A stretch of DNA of 15,015 bases from Bacteroidales bacterium (GTDB lineage: Bacteria > Bacteroidota > Bacteroidia > Bacteroidales > SMBSF77): the NCBI GenBank assembly GCA_021106655.1, contig JAIOTT010000485.1:1-15015 (forward strand), given 5' to 3'. The position numbers and the translations under genes are program-made. A model generated the notes under the pieces. It was not told the origin of the DNA, made no database searches, and saw only the letters and a program-made list of their open reading frames with translations. This document shows, piece by piece, positions 12,591-15,015 of the stretch (the first letter of the stretch is position 1; every line of letters starts with the position of its first letter).

Positions 12591-13721
12591 ATGATCATTG
12601 AAAGGACAATAAGCAAAGCTTTAGAAAATGAACTACTGGAAAGCAATAAGATAGTTGTTCTTTACGGTGCACGTCAAACCGGAAAAACAACAATTTCCAA
12701 CGCCATTCTTGAAAAATTAAAAGGAAAACAATTAAAGATCAATGCTGATGAAATAAGATATATTGATATCCTTTCTTCCCGGGATTTTCAAAAGATGCGC
12801 TTGCTAATAGAAGGATACGATATTTTGTTTATCGATGAAGCCCAGAGAATTCCTGAAATAGGAATTAACCTGAAAATAATTATTGACAAATTGCCAGAAA
12901 TGAAAATTCTTGTTACAGGATCATCTTCTTTTGACTTAGCAAGTAAGGTTAAAGAACCACTAACCGGTAGAACTCTTACCCATACATTATACCCAATTTC
13001 ATTAGGAGAATATAGTAAATACAACAATTTGTTCGATATACAAAGCCATTTGGAAGAACTGATGACCTACGGAATGTACCCAGGGATATTACTATTAAAA
13101 TCCGGTATACAAAAAGAAAAATATTTAAGAGAATTATCATCGTCATATCTATATAAAGACATATTTGAACTTTCATCTATAAGAAATACTTCCCTTATAA
13201 CTGATTTATTAAAATTGCTTGCTTTACAAATTGGTAATGAAGTTTCAATAAATGAACTGGCTAAAAACCTTAAAATAAGTCAGGAAACAGTAAATTCTTA
13301 CATCAATCTGCTTGAAAAAGCATTCATTATTTTTAGGTTAAATGGATTTAACCGAAATCTTAGAAAAGAAGTAAGTAAGAGAGATAAAATTTACTTTTGG
13401 GATTTAGGTATAAGGAATGCTATAATTAATAACTTTTCCAACTTTAACATTCGTAATGACATTGGTGCCATATGGGAGAACTTCATAATTACTGAAAGAA
13501 TTAAATACCTTTCTAATAATGGAATTTATTCTTCCTCTTATTTTTGGCGAACATATACAGGAGCAGAAATAGACTATGTAGAGGAAGTTGGAGATAAATT
13601 GTTTGCATTTGAGATTAAATATAAGAAAGCCAGAAAAAAAGCTCCTCAAACATGGACTGACAATTATGGAAATAATTTTAAAAGTATCACAAGTGAAAAT
13701 TTTTGGGAGTTTGTATTATAA
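12591..13721 (+). CDS. AAA ATPase with C-terminal DUF4143 domain (second copy)
   Basis: A 376-residue member of the AAA_14/DUF4143 group. Walker A is GARQTGKT (26-33), Walker B DILFIDEAQ (77-85, Asp82-Glu83), sensor-1-like VTGSSSFDLA (108-117) and LTGR (124-127), followed by SLGEYSKY (137-144). A helix-turn-helix-like segment (NELAKNLKISQETVNSYINLLEKAFIIFRL, about 221-250) links to the C-terminal nuclease-like domain with Glu296 (WENF), Asp328 (AEIDYVE) and Glu341-x-Lys343 (FEIKYKK). Unlike the copy at 4122 it keeps all residues of a PD-(D/E)xK site, so catalysis is at least possible. The Walker A subtype (GARQTGKT against GQRRVGKS) and low overall similarity indicate separate origins rather than local duplication. 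The gene is monocistronic, with a repeat-rich upstream region. Its role is unknown. Confidence 0.88.
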   Translation: MIIERTISKALENELLESNKIVVLYGARQTGKTTISNAILEKLKGKQLKINADEIRYIDILSSRDFQKMRLLIEGYDILFIDEAQRIPEIGINLKIIIDKLPEMKILVTGSSSFDLASKVKEPLTGRTLTHTLYPISLGEYSKYNNLFDIQSHLEELMTYGMYPGILLLKSGIQKEKYLRELSSSYLYKDIFELSSIRNTSLITDLLKLLALQIGNEVSINELAKNLKISQETVNSYINLLEKAFIIFRLNGFNRNLRKEVSKRDKIYFWDLGIRNAIINNFSNFNIRNDIGAIWENFIITERIKYLSNNGIYSSSYFWRTYTGAEIDYVEEVGDKLFAFEIKYKKARKKAPQTWTDNYGNNFKSITSENFWEFVL

Positions 13722-13770
13722 AAATATTCTAATTCAGATTAAACAGTAGATACATCTAAATCGAATTCAT

Positions 13771-14682
13771 ATGGAAAAAAAACCACAGGGCCATGGCAAA
13801 AAGAAACATGGCGATTTCTCGAAATTCATAAAGAAAAAACAGTCAAAACCAACATCTTCATTTAAGAAGTCCAAAGATGGAACCTCAAAGGTTATTAAAG
13901 AAAAATCAAAGCCTGCTCAGAGAACTAAAAAACCTTTAAGCCATTCCATTGGTGATAAAGAAAAACAAACATCAATACGTCTGAATAAGTATTTAGCAAA
14001 TGCAGGAATATGCTCCCGGCGTGAGGCTGATCAGCTAATTGAATCTGGCGTGGTTAAAATTAATGGTAAAGTAGTTACGGAATTGGGTGTAAAAGTTTCA
14101 TATAGTGATAAAGTCCAGTATGATGGCAGGACATTATTAAAAGAAAAACCTGTTTATGTATTGTTAAATAAACCTAAAGACTTTATTACAACAGTAACTG
14201 ATCCCTTTGAAAGAAAAACGGTTATGAATCTTGTCGCAAGAGCTTGTAAAGAAAGGATATATCCAGTTGGAAGGCTTGATAGGAATACAACAGGTTTATT
14301 GTTGTTTACTAATGACGGAGAACTAGCAAAGAAGCTTACTCATCCAAAACATGGGATAAAAAAAATCTACCACATTGTTCTTGACAAATCCCTTGCTAAA
14401 AACGATATTGTTAAAATAGCATCAGGTGTCATGATCGATGATGGGCTTGTGAAAGTTGACAAGATAGCATATATTGAGGGTCAAAACGATAAAAAACAAA
14501 TAGGAGTGGAGATACATTCCGGGAAAAACCGGATAATAAGGAGAATATTTGAAAGTCTGGATTATAGAGTTGTTAAACTCGACAGAGTTGTGTTTGCAGG
14601 CTTAACAAAAAAGGACCTTCCCAGGGGAAAATGGCGTCATTTAAAACAGGAAGAAATAAATATTCTGAGAATGAAAGGCTGA
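13771..14682 (+). CDS. 16S/23S rRNA pseudouridine synthase (RsuA/RluB/RluE/RluF family)
   Basis: A 303-residue enzyme that converts a specific uridine in rRNA to pseudouridine. The first 67 residues are a low-complexity, Lys-rich tail (repeated KK, SK, KS) not needed for the fold and probably disordered and RNA-binding. An S4 domain follows (about 68-115, IRLNKYLANAGICSRREADQLI), then the catalytic domain with YPVGRLDRNTTGLLLFTNDG (164-183) and catalytic Asp170. A conserved C-terminal block has HSGKNRIIRRIFESLDYRVVKLDRV. The match is best to the RluB branch (23S rRNA helix 80/loop position 2605 in E. coli), but RsuA, RluE and RluF cannot be excluded from sequence alone. The start at 13771 comes 49 bases after the ATPase stop. 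The basic tail is common in Bacteroidota members. Confidence 0.92.
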   Translation: MEKKPQGHGKKKHGDFSKFIKKKQSKPTSSFKKSKDGTSKVIKEKSKPAQRTKKPLSHSIGDKEKQTSIRLNKYLANAGICSRREADQLIESGVVKINGKVVTELGVKVSYSDKVQYDGRTLLKEKPVYVLLNKPKDFITTVTDPFERKTVMNLVARACKERIYPVGRLDRNTTGLLLFTNDGELAKKLTHPKHGIKKIYHIVLDKSLAKNDIVKIASGVMIDDGLVKVDKIAYIEGQNDKKQIGVEIHSGKNRIIRRIFESLDYRVVKLDRVVFAGLTKKDLPRGKWRHLKQEEINILRMKG

Positions 14683-14761
14683 AGATAAGACCAAGTCTAA
14701 AATAATTGTATAATACAAATACACTTTTACAGTTATTTAACCGGGTATACATTAAGCCAAT

Positions 14762-15015
14762 ATGAAGAAAACCAACAAAAACAAATTATTAAAGGTATTA
14801 AAACGAATAATCTTTATTGCTGTTTTAGTAGTGGCTTTTTTTGTTTTTGCAGCATGTCTTCTTGGGAAAGTTTATGAGGACAAAATTGAACAGATTGTTA
14901 TTAGTGAAATAAACAAAAACCTGAATTCTGAAGTTTCAGTCGGGGATATTGAATTTTCTCTTCTAAAAGACTTTCCTTATGCAACATTTTTTATTTATGA
15001 TGTTGTTGCAATGGA
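14762..15015 (+). CDS. AsmA-family protein, N-terminal part (cut by window end)
   Basis: An ATG at 14762 opens a frame that stays open to the window end (84 codons). The N-terminus is basic (MKKTNKNKLLKVLKR), followed by one transmembrane helix (about 16-36, IIFIAVLVVAFFVFAACLLG). Then comes a region typical of AsmA/TamB-like proteins: YEDKIEQIVISEINKNLNSEVSVGDIEFSLLKDFPYATFFIYDVV. AsmA-like proteins are anchored in the inner membrane, project into the periplasm and are linked to outer-membrane lipid transport and assembly. In Bacteroidota full-length members are usually 800-1000 residues, so most of the gene lies beyond the window. It begins 79 bases after the pseudouridine synthase. Confidence 0.8.
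   Translation, partial: MKKTNKNKLLKVLKRIIFIAVLVVAFFVFAACLLGKVYEDKIEQIVISEINKNLNSEVSVGDIEFSLLKDFPYATFFIYDVVAM

Noticed and set aside
4122..13721. The two DUF4143 ATPases as a recent duplication or a joint system
   Set aside because: They differ in Walker A subtype, length and most residues, lie more than 7 kb apart with housekeeping genes between, and only one is flanked by tRNA repeats.
14706..14718. Short palindrome TTGTAT-A-ATACAA before the AsmA-like gene
   Set aside because: Six-base arms in very AT-rich DNA can easily arise by chance, and it has no T-run or promoter element tied to it.

Overview
This window looks like AT-rich chromosomal DNA of a member of the Bacteroidota, probably a Bacteroidales/Marinilabiliales-type anaerobe or marine bacterium. 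The evidence is a secreted C10 peptidase with a type IX secretion C-terminal sorting domain, several exact TAnnTTTG promoter -7 elements of the kind used by the Bacteroidota primary sigma factor, leaders poor in Shine-Dalgarno sites, and a methionyl-tRNA synthetase with the KISTS motif and fused C-terminal tRNA-binding domain. Most genes are ordinary housekeeping or envelope genes. The accessory signal sits in two AAA-ATPase loci and in intergenic repeat arrays.

Layout. 1-200: 3' end of a MORN-repeat-like protein. 377-1141 (+): LytTR regulator with a degenerate receiver domain. 1150-3303 (-): RNase R. 3331-3360: strong terminator. 3396-3818 (-): small secreted protein with a well-formed promoter. 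3966-5474: a compact unit in which a displaced 3' half of tRNA-Arg, a promoter with two palindromes, a DUF4143-type ATPase (4122-5339, +), a bidirectional terminator and the intact tRNA-Arg(CCT) (-) follow one another. 5541-5605: tandem hexamers and heptamers running up to the metG stop. 5604-7664 (-): metG, divergent from an S66 LD-carboxypeptidase (7715-8614, +). 8649-10391 (+): C10 protease-CUB-T9SS protein. 10417-10779 (+): YraN-family protein. 10779-11226: a four-helix-bundle S23 gene between inverted heptamer arrays. 11226-12350 (-): DUF2007-Usp-Usp stress protein. 12591-13721 (+): a second DUF4143 ATPase with a repeat-rich leader. 13771-14682 (+): RsuA/RluB-type pseudouridine synthase. 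14762-end (+): start of an AsmA-family protein.

How the genes relate. Few real operons are visible; most genes are monocistronic or divergently/convergently paired. rnr, metG, tRNA-Arg and the pseudouridine synthase all serve RNA metabolism or translation. The carboxypeptidase, the T9SS-exported protease, the small secreted protein and the AsmA-like protein serve the envelope or secretion. No complete novel multigene system is evident. The observations most worth a second look are (i) the 52/54-nt duplication of the tRNA-Arg 3' end around a single ATPase gene with no integrase, (ii) GTNNCAN-type heptamer arrays that start at the stop codons of three genes, two of them forming inverted repeats around the S23 gene, (iii) palindromic or repeated operator-like sequences in front of both ATPases, and (iv) a LytTR regulator whose receiver domain has lost the phosphoacceptor Asp.
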